From: Micavibrio_B sp964399985
GTDB taxonomy: Bacteria > Pseudomonadota > Alphaproteobacteria > Micavibrionales > Micavibrionaceae
Assembly: GCA_964399985.1 (NCBI GenBank)
Contig: CAYNRY010000002.1
Coordinates: 549,592-613,591 of the forward strand
Reading direction: 5' to 3'
DNA: 64,000 bases
Shown here in pieces: positions 15,800 through 23,767 of the stretch; position 1 is the first letter of the stretch, and each line of letters opens with the position of its first letter. Below the pieces are notes generated by a model, which did not search any database, was not told the origin of the DNA, and worked only from the letters and a program-made list of their open reading frames with translations. Both the position numbers and the translations under genes were made by a program.

Positions 15800-16819
15800 A
15801 TGTTTTTCAAAAAAACTCCGGACCGGCAAAAAATCGATATCGCCCTGCAGGAATGCGGTGCCGCAAATTATGTTGATGGCGTCGAAATCACGGATGCAGG
15901 CGATGTTATCGTCACGCTCAAGGCCGATATGTCCGATCCTGGCAAGATGGAGTCTTTACGTCAAATTGTGGAGATGAAAATCTCGGCGGTTAAAGGCATT
16001 CAAAAAGCGATTGTCATTCTGACGGCTGAAAGAGCCGCGCCAGCCGACACTTCTGCGAAAGGCAAGAAACTCGACCTGCCGCATATTCAAAAGATCATTG
16101 CTGTGGCATCGGGTAAAGGCGGCGTCGGAAAATCGACAGTTGCCGCCAATCTGGCCGTGGCGCTGGGAATGCAAGGCTTAAAGGTCGGACTTATGGATGC
16201 CGATATTTACGGCCCGTCTGTGCCGCGTCTTATGGGGGTCAGCGGTAAACCCGAGATGAATGACAAGCGCATTGTGCCATTTGAAAAACATGGCATCAAA
16301 TTAATGTCGATGGGTTTTCTGGTTGCCGAAGATGCGCCGATGATCTGGCGTGGGCCGATGATCCAGACAGCCGTGACACAGCTTCTTCGCGATGTAGAAT
16401 GGGGCGAACTGGATGTGCTTGTTATCGATCTTCCGCCGGGCACTGGCGATGCGCAGCTTACCATGGCGCAGAAAGTGCCGGTGACAGGCGCGGTGATCGT
16501 CTCGACGCCGCAGGATTTGGCCTTGATCGATGCACGCAAAGCCATCGAGATGTTCAGAAAACTCGACGTACCGATTTTGGGCCTGATTGAAAACATGTCC
16601 TATCATATCTGCGCAACTTGCGGTCATGAGGACCATGTTTTCGGTCATGGCGGTGCGAAAGAAGAAGCCGTAAAACAGGATATTCCTTTCCTTGGCGAAA
16701 TACCGCTGAATGGTGAGATACGCCGATTGTCAGATGCGGGAGAGCCTGCAGTTTTGACCAATCCTGATATATCAAAAATATTTATTTCGATTTCACAAGA
16801 AATAGGAAGATCTTTATGA
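15800..16819 (+). CDS. apbC: Mrp/ApbC/NBP35-type iron-sulfur carrier ATPase
   Basis: 339 residues. A short N-terminal MIP18/DUF59-like domain (about 1-75) is followed by a ParA-like NTPase with deviant Walker A GKGGVGKST (105-113) and DADIYGPSVPRLMG. The family's cluster-binding CxxC is present in YHICATCGHEDHVFG. It binds and transfers Fe-S clusters to apoproteins as a dimer. The stop codon overlaps the next gene's ATG by 4 nt (ATGA). Confidence 0.95.
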   Translation: MFFKKTPDRQKIDIALQECGAANYVDGVEITDAGDVIVTLKADMSDPGKMESLRQIVEMKISAVKGIQKAIVILTAERAAPADTSAKGKKLDLPHIQKIIAVASGKGGVGKSTVAANLAVALGMQGLKVGLMDADIYGPSVPRLMGVSGKPEMNDKRIVPFEKHGIKLMSMGFLVAEDAPMIWRGPMIQTAVTQLLRDVEWGELDVLVIDLPPGTGDAQLTMAQKVPVTGAVIVSTPQDLALIDARKAIEMFRKLDVPILGLIENMSYHICATCGHEDHVFGHGGAKEEAVKQDIPFLGEIPLNGEIRRLSDAGEPAVLTNPDISKIFISISQEIGRSL

Positions 16820-17292
16820 AGCATAAAGAATCGATGAGCTTTGGTATGGTCGTATGCCTGGTCGTTGGTGCCATTGCTGTTGTGTTTATCAAAGAGAACC
16901 AAATGACTGTTCGGCAGGAAAAGCAAGAAGTTCGAGATGCTGCCGGGCCGCCCTTACTTACAATCAATCCTCCGATTTGGGCGTCAGGGAGATATAAAGT
17001 AACTCCTAATGTTGGTAAGCGCGGCACGCGTGGAAATCCATTCAGGCTTAAATATGTTTACAGCTGTACGGTCAAAGATTGGAAAACCAATGAAATTTAT
17101 AGTGCTGTCTATCCTTATAAAAACAAACCTGTTTCGGGAATAATGCCTGATGGACTAGAGCTTTATGTGTATGCCGATTTTTGTGAAATAAAGGATAAAG
17201 ATGGCAAGTTTTGTAGATATTATGGCAGCCACAGCGATTTATATATAAATAATCAGCCCGTTTGTCATCGTTTTGCTAAAAACGAGAATTAG
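16816..17292 (+). CDS. Hypothetical membrane-anchored protein
   Basis: 158 residues with one N-terminal helix (GMVVCLVVGAIAVVFI, about 10-25), then a periplasmic or cytoplasmic domain. It has several Cys (YSCTVKDW, DFCEIKD, KFCRYYG, PVCHRF) and many aromatic residues. No family recognised. Its start overlaps the mrp stop codon, so it is cotranscribed and coupled, but no functional link to Fe-S assembly is evident. Four paired cysteines would fit disulfides in the periplasm. Confidence 0.7.
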   Translation: MKHKESMSFGMVVCLVVGAIAVVFIKENQMTVRQEKQEVRDAAGPPLLTINPPIWASGRYKVTPNVGKRGTRGNPFRLKYVYSCTVKDWKTNEIYSAVYPYKNKPVSGIMPDGLELYVYADFCEIKDKDGKFCRYYGSHSDLYINNQPVCHRFAKNEN

Positions 17293-17371
17293 TGACGCTA
17301 TAATTTAATTGCATAATTCTTTTTATTTCCGCTACAGTTTTATCTTCACAAATCAAATACTGAGTAAGACA

Positions 17372-17740
17372 ATGCCGAAGCAAGCACAGCAAATTTTATC
17401 CGCTAATCCGAGCCTCGATCAGATGCAGGATGTCAGTAATTCTATTTTCAAAGCCGCGATCAAAGCGGAAAAGATAAATCAGGCTTTTTTCTGGGCTGCT
17501 TCTAAAATGGCGACACCTATCGTAAATCTGAAGACAAATTGTAGTTTGAAGGTATCTTTCCTGAAAATCATGTCATCCGGAAATATGAGTGCGCGGGATG
17601 CGTTTAGGTTTATTGAAGCTATGGAGCAATCCTATGCTTTAGGTGCCGGTAACATGTCAGAGTCTTTGAAAAAGGATGTTCACACTGTTCTGGATGTTGT
17701 CAGACAAAAATATCCGTTACCTCAAGGTATGGCGGCTTAA
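17372..17740 (+). CDS. Hypothetical cytoplasmic protein
   Basis: 122 residues from ATG 17372, behind GAGTAAG; an upstream ATG at 17309 would add 21 residues of unlikely sequence. It is predicted all-helical with no signal: PSLDQMQDVSNSIFKAAIKA, then FLKIMSSGNMSARDAFRFIEAMEQS. No family recognised. Its TAA abuts the ATG of the next gene, so the two are likely an operon. AT-rich relative to neighbours. Confidence 0.6.
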   Translation: MPKQAQQILSANPSLDQMQDVSNSIFKAAIKAEKINQAFFWAASKMATPIVNLKTNCSLKVSFLKIMSSGNMSARDAFRFIEAMEQSYALGAGNMSESLKKDVHTVLDVVRQKYPLPQGMAA

Positions 17741-18145
17741 ATGGCAAGTTGGGAAGAAACAAAAAAACTGGCGGCAGAGATCAATTGGGCTCCTGAAAAC
17801 ATGTATGCCTATTTTCTTGCTCAAATCGATCCTGAAATTGATCTTATTATAGAAGATCTTCGTAAGTCAGGCGAAGTAGATCTCGCAAACCGTTTATACC
17901 AATTTACAATAGATGCTGCATATGCTGATTGGTCTGATGCTCAAATTGAATTGGTGATAAATGATGAAAGCAGAGAGGCTCAAAAATCAGCGCAGCCATG
18001 CGATCCAAGCAGGGTTGCTATTTTGTATGAAGTCCTACCTCATGTGAGAAGCCTGGACCTTAAAACTGTTCTTCAGGAGTTAATAGACGGTCTTCCGCCC
18101 ATCGAGGTTTCGAATGCGCCCAAGCCGCCTGAACCTTTTATTTAA
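17741..18145 (+). CDS. Hypothetical acidic protein
   Basis: 134 residues, acidic and helical, starting immediately after the preceding stop codon (TAAATG). Features are WEETKKLAAEINW, DPEIDLIIEDLRKSGEVDLANRLYQF and a Pro-rich C-terminus (APKPPEPF). No signal or membrane helix. Convergent with folA with a 4-bp overlap of the 3' ends. No family recognised. Confidence 0.65.
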   Translation: MASWEETKKLAAEINWAPENMYAYFLAQIDPEIDLIIEDLRKSGEVDLANRLYQFTIDAAYADWSDAQIELVINDESREAQKSAQPCDPSRVAILYEVLPHVRSLDLKTVLQELIDGLPPIEVSNAPKPPEPFI

Positions 18146-18639
18146 CAGCAAATCCTATCAAGCGTCAGGAAAACATAAGAGGGATCGCCTTCGTGTTTTT
18201 CTTCGCTCGTTGTTTTCCAGTCTTCCATTGATAGCTCGGTGAACCAAGCATCACCTTCGTAATCTTTTTCAATCACGGTAAGATAGATGCGGTCGGCAAA
18301 GGGCAAGATTTGTTCATAGATACTTGCGCCGCCGATTACCATGATTTCAGTATCAGGATATTTATCTTTCGTTTCATTCACGGCGGTTTGTAAGTCTGGA
18401 TAGACATCAACGCCGTCATGCGAGAATCCGGCGCGGCTAACGACGATATTAGGTCGGTCCGGCAAAGGTTTTTTGATTCGGTCATAAATCGAGTCAAAGG
18501 TTTTACGGCCCATGATAACGGGCTTGCCGACGGTGAGAGCCTTGAAGCGTTTCAGGTCTGCGGGAATATGCCACGGCAGATCGTTCTTTATACCGATGAC
18601 ACGATTTTGCGCCATGGCGACGATAAGGGAGACGGTCAT
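18142..18639 (-). CDS. folA: Dihydrofolate reductase
   Basis: 165 residues, type I DHFR length. Reduces dihydrofolate to tetrahydrofolate with NADPH. The N-terminus MTVSLIVAMAQNRVIGIKND is followed by LPWHIPADLKRFKALT with the Asp of the active site, then PVIMGRKTFDSI and IMVIGGASIYEQILPFADRIYLT. Same strand as thyA, which makes its substrate, with one small gene between. Confidence 0.96.
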   Translation of the reverse strand: MTVSLIVAMAQNRVIGIKNDLPWHIPADLKRFKALTVGKPVIMGRKTFDSIYDRIKKPLPDRPNIVVSRAGFSHDGVDVYPDLQTAVNETKDKYPDTEIMVIGGASIYEQILPFADRIYLTVIEKDYEGDAWFTELSMEDWKTTSEEKHEGDPSYVFLTLDRICC

Positions 18640-18645
18640 GGGAAA

Positions 18646-18954
18646 TTATTTCCAGTCAAAAGCATAAGTTTGCTCAATCGCAGCCAATGATTCTTTATTT
18701 AGGAAAGGATATTTTTCCGCGTATCTTGAAGACTGTATTTTTATGGCTTGCTCGTATGTCACATTTTTCCAATCTGGCGTATAGTATTCAACTTCGCTTT
18801 CAATTTCATCAATTTGCCTAAGCAATTCATTGCCTCGGCTTTCACCGAATTCCGCAATGACTCTCGCTTTATCTCGATGCCCAGAATAAAAACCACTCTC
18901 GCCTACCAAGTAAATAACTAATGCTCTATTGATATCTTGGTCATGCTCCATCAT
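18646..18954 (-). CDS. Hypothetical protein between thyA and folA
   Basis: 102 residues, soluble and acidic: DINRALVIYLVGESGFYSGH, then ESEVEYYTPDWKNVTYEQAIKIQ and LAAIEQTYAFDWK. Its ATG overlaps the thyA TGA (ATGATG), so translation is probably coupled, and folA follows after 6 bp. More AT-rich than its neighbours. No family recognised; its position inside a folate/thymidylate pair is the only clue to role. Confidence 0.68.
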   Translation of the reverse strand: MMEHDQDINRALVIYLVGESGFYSGHRDKARVIAEFGESRGNELLRQIDEIESEVEYYTPDWKNVTYEQAIKIQSSRYAEKYPFLNKESLAAIEQTYAFDWK

Positions 18955-19745
18955 ACCGCAACCGCCGCTTTGATATGCGGATGCGGGTCATAGCCGATCA
19001 CTTCAAAATCCTCGAATTTGAAATCGAAGATATTGGTGACATGCGGGTTCAAATGCATATCGGGCAGTTTGCGGAAATCGCGGGAAAGCTGCAAATTCGC
19101 TTGTTCGATATGGTTTGAGTACAAATGCGCATCGCCCAGCGTATGAACGAAGTCGCCAGGTTGGAGAGAACAGACTTGCGCCATCATCAAGGTCAGCAAA
19201 GCGTAAGAGGCGATATTGAACGGCACGCCGAGGAAAATATCAGCCGAGCGCTGGTAAAGCTGGCAAGAGAGTTTGCCGTCAGCGACATAGAACTGGAAAA
19301 AGCAATGGCAGGGTGGCAGCGCCATTTTCCCAATCTCGGAGACATTCCAAGCGGAAACGATCAAACGGCGCGAATCCGGATTGGTTTTGATCTGGTGGAT
19401 GATATTCGAAATCTGGTCGATATGGGAGCCGTCAGGGGTGGGCCAGCTGCGCCACTGCGAACCATAGACCGGACCGAGATTGCCGTTTTCATCTGCCCAC
19501 TCATTCCAGATGGAAACGCCGTTATCGGTTAGATATTTAATGTTAGTGTCGCCGGACAAAAACCACAGAAGCTCATGGATGATGGATTTCGTGTGAACTT
19601 TCTTGGTCGTCAAAAGAGGAAAGCCTTCGGCCAGATTAAAACGCATCTGGTGGCCAAATACGCTGAGCGTTCCGGTTCCGGTTCTGTCTTCTTTTTTGGT
19701 GCCGTTCTCGAGAACATGGCGCATCAGATCGTGATATTGTTTCAT
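18951..19745 (-). CDS. thyA: Thymidylate synthase (ThyA type)
   Basis: 264 residues, the same length as E. coli ThyA. Methylates dUMP to dTMP using methylene-tetrahydrofolate. The catalytic Cys146 lies in MALPPCHCFFQFYV. The Arg motif is DSRRLIVSAWNV, and the dUMP-binding region is QRSADIFLGVPFNIASYALL. First gene of thyA-orf-folA. Confidence 0.97.
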   Translation of the reverse strand: MKQYHDLMRHVLENGTKKEDRTGTGTLSVFGHQMRFNLAEGFPLLTTKKVHTKSIIHELLWFLSGDTNIKYLTDNGVSIWNEWADENGNLGPVYGSQWRSWPTPDGSHIDQISNIIHQIKTNPDSRRLIVSAWNVSEIGKMALPPCHCFFQFYVADGKLSCQLYQRSADIFLGVPFNIASYALLTLMMAQVCSLQPGDFVHTLGDAHLYSNHIEQANLQLSRDFRKLPDMHLNPHVTNIFDFKFEDFEVIGYDPHPHIKAAVAV

Positions 19746-19925
19746 GCGGTAATTCTTTCAGATGGCATAACGGGACGCAAGTTTTCCGTCAAAGTTGTTC
19801 AGATGAATATCCAATACTATGAAAATATCTCTCAGTTTGCTCGTCGCTTTTGGATTGCGATAGCGCTGATGATAATAGTTTGAACGTCATTCTAACTACT
19901 TTGAACGTTGCGTTTTTTGGATAGG

Positions 19926-20083
19926 GTTAGCTTCTCGCAATGACTTAAGGGGAGTCTCTAAGTTTGCTCGTCGCTCTTGAGATATGCCTTCGCAGGCAGG
20001 CGAGAAATTATAGGCAACAGGATCCCCGCCGTTCACCTTGGGGATGGCCGAAAAACGGCGTGCCTTTTCAGGTTTAGGCTAAC
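19926..20083 (+). ncRNA. Candidate structured RNA with two nested three-way junctions
   Basis: A set of complementary segments nests cleanly. GTTAGC 19926-19931 pairs with GCTAAC 20078-20083 and closes everything. TTCTCGC 19932-19938 pairs with GCGAGAA 20000-20006 and encloses CTCTAAG/CTTGAG (19956-19962 with 19976-19981) and GCCT-TCGC-AGGC (19986-19997). GGCA 20013-20016 pairs with TGCC 20061-20064 and encloses ATCCCC/GGGGAT (20022-20027 with 20040-20045) and GCCG-AAAAA-CGGC (20047-20059). CTTTTC follows on the plus strand. No known RNA family recognised; strand is uncertain. Confidence 0.42.
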
Positions 20084-20126
20084 TTAAAATAATATAAGCA
20101 TATATTCCTAAAATATCAATAATATA

Positions 20127-20155
20127 TTGACATAACGGCATGATTTTTCTATATA
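20127..20155 (+). promoter_or_regulatory. Consensus promoter giving a probable leaderless mRNA
   Basis: TTGACA (20127-20132), 17-nt spacer, TATATA (20150-20155). The ATG of the next gene is at 20162, so transcription would start at or next to the start codon. No ribosome-binding site fits between. Confidence 0.8.
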
Positions 20156-20161
20156 GTCGTC

Positions 20162-20611
20162 ATGCGTACCGAATTTGAAAATGTCAGCCGTAAACTGGTT
20201 TTAATCAGCGCCTGCCACGACACAATTATCAGTCCACCTAATCCATTTCTTATTCAAACTTTGGTCAAGGCCAGAGAAGCAGGACACATGGTTATTATCA
20301 CATCCAGCCGAAGAGGCTTGGGTTCGGTAACGGAACTAATCTGGCCTAAATACGGGAAAGCAAAGGATTTTTGTGACGTTACATTAGACGGTACAGACTG
20401 GCGTGTGGTTCCAAAGCAAATATTGTCACATGCTCTCGATCAATTAGGTATCGAAAAAGCAGATTTCGTTTTTGAAGCTAAAGATCCTTTTCAATATTTA
20501 CACGCAAGGCAAATCGGCGCTCATGTAGACCCGAAAGACTTTTTCCCCGGCAATACACCTTCCGGCGATTTTCTACGCCTGCGCATGGCTTTGGCCGATC
20601 CCGCGCCCTGA
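20162..20611 (+). CDS. HAD-like protein of unknown function
   Basis: 149 residues. VLISACHDTIISPPNPFLIQTLVKAREAGHMVIITSSRRG has the strand-Asp-helix-strand-TSS layout of the HAD superfamily (motif I near residues 19-20, motif II Ser in ITSS). However, the expected DxD nucleophile pair is degenerate (CHD), so catalysis is doubtful. The C-terminal part (FVFEAKDPFQYLHARQIGAHVDPKDFF) could be the cap or motif IV region. It probably starts as a leaderless message from the adjacent promoter. Function not known. Confidence 0.6.
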   Translation: MRTEFENVSRKLVLISACHDTIISPPNPFLIQTLVKAREAGHMVIITSSRRGLGSVTELIWPKYGKAKDFCDVTLDGTDWRVVPKQILSHALDQLGIEKADFVFEAKDPFQYLHARQIGAHVDPKDFFPGNTPSGDFLRLRMALADPAP

Positions 20612-20645
20612 TTTGATTTCTTAACCATTCTGCCCTATATTTATA

Positions 20646-20960
20646 GTTGTCGGGGCAACCCGTCTAAGATGCTAAACGCTTCTCAGAATAGACGTAGTGG
20701 ACCCGGGGGCAGTACCCGGCGGCTCCACCACCAGCGGAGAAGAAATTCTCCCTTGATGATGGGGCCGAAACAGGATCGACACGCGTAATAAAGGTTTAGT
20801 CTGTATCCGTATGAGGCACGGTCGTTATCCGTCCACGCATGTAAATGCAAACGATAACCAAATCGTAGCTAACGACAACTTCCAAGTTGCCCGTAAAGCC
20901 GCTGCTTAATTGCAAAGGTGAAGCTATACAATTCCTTTAACGTAGGTTAGGGGTGGGGCG
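20646..20960 (+). ncRNA. ssrA: Two-piece (permuted) transfer-messenger RNA
   Basis: Alphaproteobacterial permuted order. The acceptor piece comes first and ends in CGGCTCC-ACCA at 20720-20730; its T-arm lies just upstream. A short spacer is excised, and the coding piece starts at 20761 with GGGGCCGAAACAGGATCGAC. GGGGCCG (20761-20767) pairs with CGGCTCC of the acceptor end. The resume codon GCA is at 20847 and the tag frame runs to TAA at 20907-20909, encoding ANDNQIV-ANDNFQV-ARKAAA. The RNA rescues stalled ribosomes and marks products for ClpXP and other proteases. Outer ends are approximate. Confidence 0.93.
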
Positions 20961-20961
20961 C

Positions 20962-20997
20962 GGGGCGGCCTATCAACAGAACTGCCCCATTTTTTTG
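20962..20997 (+). terminator. Rho-independent terminator of ssrA
   Basis: GGGGCGG (20962-20968) pairs with CTGCCCC (20982-20988) and is followed by ATTTTTTT. It directly follows the coding piece of the tmRNA. Confidence 0.85.
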
Positions 20998-21038
20998 GCC
21001 CATTTTCTTTTGCCTGTTTTTCGGCTCTAATCATTTTC

Positions 21039-22916
21039 ATGACATTATCCTCTTCCATGGCCGCAACCGGCCTCTGGCTCCTTGCCTTGATTTGCAGTTT
21101 TACATGGGTACAGGAATTCCAGAGCGAATTCTTTATCGCAACGCTTGGTTTTTTATTTGCCGCCATGGCGGTGAACGATGCGAGCGGGATCGAGCGCCGC
21201 GAATGGAAATATCCTGTATCGCCTGTTCTGATTGCCGGAGGATTGTTCTGGGCCGTGGCAGCGATCAGCCTTGCCGCCTCCGATATTCTTTTTACGAGCT
21301 GGATCTATTTTTTCTTTCTATCCATTCTGCCGCTGAGCATTATTTTCTTTTTAGTAGGCAATAGATTTGACCAAAGACTCGAACAGGCACGTCGAGGAAT
21401 TATATTTGTGCTAAGCTTGCTCGCGCTTTACGCCCTGTATCAATATTTCTTCCTGCCGAAATTTTTATATAAAGGCCGCGTGCATGAGCCGCTTACCGAT
21501 CCGAATGGATTGGCGGCAGTTTTTTCAATCGGCATCTTTCTGGCGGCTGAACAAATACTGAAGAATAAGTCCCGCTTATATGGGGTGGCATTTTTTCTTT
21601 TAACATGCGGATTTTTTACCACCGGCAGTCGCGGCGCATTCCTTTCTATCGCCATTGCCGGAATGGCGTTTATCGGTTTTGCCGGCGCTCGGTCCATCGG
21701 ATGGAAAAAACTAGGCTTCTTGAGCGTTGTTATCGGTATGGCCTTTATCGCTATCGGGTTGATTTATGCGCCATTATCTTATTCTGGCCCGCTGAATGTC
21801 TTGCTTTACACCCTCAATCTTGGTTTTGACGGCGTGTTCAACGAGCGCGGGCTGATCTGGGACTCTTCATGGGAATTGGTAAAAGCGCAGCCGTTTTTGG
21901 GAACCGGCCCAGGCACGTTCAGTTTTTATTATCCGGAATTTCGCCAGGTCGGAGATATGACTGCCGGATTGATGGCGCATAACGACCCGCTTCAATTCGC
22001 AGTGGAGATGGGCATTTTATCGACGGTTTTATTTTATACTGTTTGCGGCTTCGTGATTTTCCGCACTGTCGAGGCAATTAAGAAAATACCTGACGATCAG
22101 GACATACGTTTATCCATTCTAATCCCATTTTGCGCTTTGGCAGCATTCGTCCTGCATGCGCATGTTACGTTTAATTTTTATGTTCTGCCGGGACTAATGC
22201 TTGCCGGATTTCTATTTGCCCTTTGGTACCGGGCGACGGCGCTGGTGCTGGGCGAGAAATGGCGCGACGTAACTGCGCCGGTTTATCTGAACGATTTTTC
22301 CTTGAAAGCGATTTTTATGATCGTGACAATGGGAATGACAGTCTTGGTCGCCGCCCCCATCTATTCGCAAAGACTGGTCGCGAGTGCGCAGGAAGATTTG
22401 CAAAACGGCCATCTGCCAGCTTTTGCAAAGAAGATCGATACAGCTAACAGTCTGTCGCTGGGTACAAATGTCGATGCCTATATTCTGGCGGCGAATATTC
22501 CGCTCGGCATTTTGGATCAATCCGAAACCCCGGTATCTGAAACAGACCGGAGCAATTTTATCGCGCAGGCAGAATCTCTATTAACACGCGCTGAAAAAGC
22601 CAATGAGCGCGATGCGGACATCTATATGCTCCGATCTCAATTGGCAAAGATAAGAGGTGATGAGGCGCAGCAAATATCGATGCTGGAAAAAACATTAAGG
22701 CTCAATCCAGCGCATATGAAAGCGCGGATCGCGCTGGCCGATTATCTTGAAGCTGAAGGAAGGCTGGAAGAGGCGGCGAAGCTGATGAACGAAGGTATCG
22801 ATATCAAGTATAGTCGCGATGACGCCATGCAATACCTGAATTTCTACCTCAAGGCCAAAGCGATGGAAGCGCAACTCGATGAGGCGAGAGCAAAATCTTC
22901 GGGAAAAGTTCCCTGA
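21039..22916 (+). CDS. O-antigen ligase/polymerase-like membrane protein with C-terminal TPRs
   Basis: 625 residues. About the first 440 form 11-13 hydrophobic helices with the Wzy_C/WaaL signature in the long periplasmic loop: GTGPGTFSFYYPEFRQ and LMAHNDPLQFAVEMG, whose His is typical of O-antigen ligases. The C-terminal ~120 residues contain TPR-like helices (SLLTRAEKANERDADIYMLRSQ, TLRLNPAHMKARIALADYLEAEGRLEEAAKLM). It would join or polymerise glycans on the periplasmic face. It is far from the polysaccharide cluster at 53-62 kb. Acceptor and substrate unknown; S-layer or pilin glycosylation ligases share this fold. Confidence 0.82.
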   Translation: MTLSSSMAATGLWLLALICSFTWVQEFQSEFFIATLGFLFAAMAVNDASGIERREWKYPVSPVLIAGGLFWAVAAISLAASDILFTSWIYFFFLSILPLSIIFFLVGNRFDQRLEQARRGIIFVLSLLALYALYQYFFLPKFLYKGRVHEPLTDPNGLAAVFSIGIFLAAEQILKNKSRLYGVAFFLLTCGFFTTGSRGAFLSIAIAGMAFIGFAGARSIGWKKLGFLSVVIGMAFIAIGLIYAPLSYSGPLNVLLYTLNLGFDGVFNERGLIWDSSWELVKAQPFLGTGPGTFSFYYPEFRQVGDMTAGLMAHNDPLQFAVEMGILSTVLFYTVCGFVIFRTVEAIKKIPDDQDIRLSILIPFCALAAFVLHAHVTFNFYVLPGLMLAGFLFALWYRATALVLGEKWRDVTAPVYLNDFSLKAIFMIVTMGMTVLVAAPIYSQRLVASAQEDLQNGHLPAFAKKIDTANSLSLGTNVDAYILAANIPLGILDQSETPVSETDRSNFIAQAESLLTRAEKANERDADIYMLRSQLAKIRGDEAQQISMLEKTLRLNPAHMKARIALADYLEAEGRLEEAAKLMNEGIDIKYSRDDAMQYLNFYLKAKAMEAQLDEARAKSSGKVP

Positions 22917-23051
22917 TTCTCTCACTCTTTTTTCCACAACCGACAATGTTGTCGGCGTTATATGGCTGGATTTATGCCGCCGGACATGCGAAACAGGTTG
23001 AATAGATATAACCCCTTGATAAGCCCTTCGGCATCTGCCAGTGATAATCAT

Positions 23052-23555
23052 ATGAAAGTTGAAGATAAAACATTGCGCTATGACAAGATGGTCGAATCCG
23101 CCCTGCGCGGTGTCGTGCGTCAGGCAATTACCGAAGTACAAGAATCAGGCCTGCCGGGCGATCATCATTTTTACATCACGTTTCTGACGGATTATCCGGG
23201 CGTAAAAATTCCTGATTATTTGCGCGAGCGTTATCCGGGAGAGATGACGATTGTTCTGCAATACCAGTTTACCGATTTGTCGGTAAACGCCGAGCGCATC
23301 GCAGTTACTTTGTCGTTCAACAATATTCCCGAGCAATTGGTGATCCCGTTGCCGGCGGTGACGATATTCGCCGATCCATCCGTCAATTTCGCGCTGCAAT
23401 TCCAGCCGCTTGGTGAATTGATGTCCGACGAGGATGGAGAAGAAGAACCGGACGATGAAGGTCCGGCACCAAAGGGCAAAGGCAAAAAATCTGCCGCGAA
23501 GTCGGAAGCCAAGTCGGGTGAAGTCGTTTCATTGGATCAGTTCAGGAAGAAATAG
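23052..23555 (+). CDS. sspB: SspB-alpha, ClpXP specificity-enhancing adaptor
   Basis: About 167 residues from ATG 23052; upstream in-frame ATGs add low-complexity sequence not expected in the family. The core MVESALRGVVRQAITEVQES, HHFYITFLTDYPGVKIPDYLRERYPGEMTIVLQYQF and DPSVNFALQFQP is typical of the alphaproteobacterial SspB. A charged linker follows and a C-terminal VSLDQFRKK tail, which corresponds to the ClpX-docking peptide. It delivers ssrA-tagged proteins to ClpXP. It lies 2 kb from ssrA, whose tag carries two ANDN motifs. Confidence 0.9.
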   Translation: MKVEDKTLRYDKMVESALRGVVRQAITEVQESGLPGDHHFYITFLTDYPGVKIPDYLRERYPGEMTIVLQYQFTDLSVNAERIAVTLSFNNIPEQLVIPLPAVTIFADPSVNFALQFQPLGELMSDEDGEEEPDDEGPAPKGKGKKSAAKSEAKSGEVVSLDQFRKK

Positions 23556-23604
23556 TAGGCGGTAAATAGTAGGCAGAATTACTTTTGACTGCGTACTGCC
23601 TACC

Positions 23605-23644
23605 AAAAAAAAGAAACAGGCCTAGATCCGGGGACCTAAGCCTG
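23605..23644 (-). terminator. Terminator of the minus-strand small RNA
   Basis: The stem starts CAGGCTTAGGTCC and pairs with its nearly perfect complement at the other end, with two wobble pairs. A T-rich tract of 12 with one C follows at 23616-23605. No minus-strand coding gene ends here, so the terminator implies a non-coding transcript. Confidence 0.82.
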
Positions 23645-23761
23645 CTGTCTTTCTGGGGGGAGAAAGCTTTAAAATCTTGTTTTTACTCAGTTACGCAGTG
23701 AATTCTTGAAACCTGTGGGGCCTCACACTCTACTCTATTTCCCGATTATTTGTCCGGAGTT
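23605..23761 (-). ncRNA. Candidate trans-acting small RNA with C-rich loop
   Basis: A stand-alone transcription unit of about 157 nt on the minus strand, antisense to no annotated gene body. It has a consensus promoter just upstream (23796-23768). A hairpin CTTTCT-CCCCCC-AGAAAG occupies 23666-23649. It ends in a terminator with a ~12-bp stem (23644-23617) followed by TTTCTTTTTTTT (23616-23605). A six-C loop exposed on a perfect 6-bp stem could pair with Shine-Dalgarno regions, as C-rich-loop sRNAs do in alphaproteobacteria. The family is not recognised; it does not have the long-stem layout of 6S RNA. Confidence 0.65.
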
Positions 23762-23767
23762 AATGTT

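Larger units (their letters stand above)
19746..20161. other. Gene-poor 416-bp spacer between thyA and the HAD-like gene
   Basis: No convincing ORF. It contains a 25-nt direct repeat with two mismatches (19828-19852 and 19955-19979, sharing AGTTTGCTCGTCGCT), a compact set of nested inverted repeats at 19926-20083, and a promoter at 20127-20155 next to the following start codon. Confidence 0.7.

Noticed and set aside
19926..20083. Structured region considered as 6S RNA or RNase P RNA
   Set aside because: The length fits 6S, but the fold is branched rather than one long bubble-containing stem; the conserved RNase P sequence blocks are absent.
23569..23603. GTAGGCAG/CTGCCTAC inverted repeat considered as the sspB terminator
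   Set aside because: The run of A that follows on the plus strand is the T tract of the minus-strand sRNA terminator; there is no T tract for sspB.
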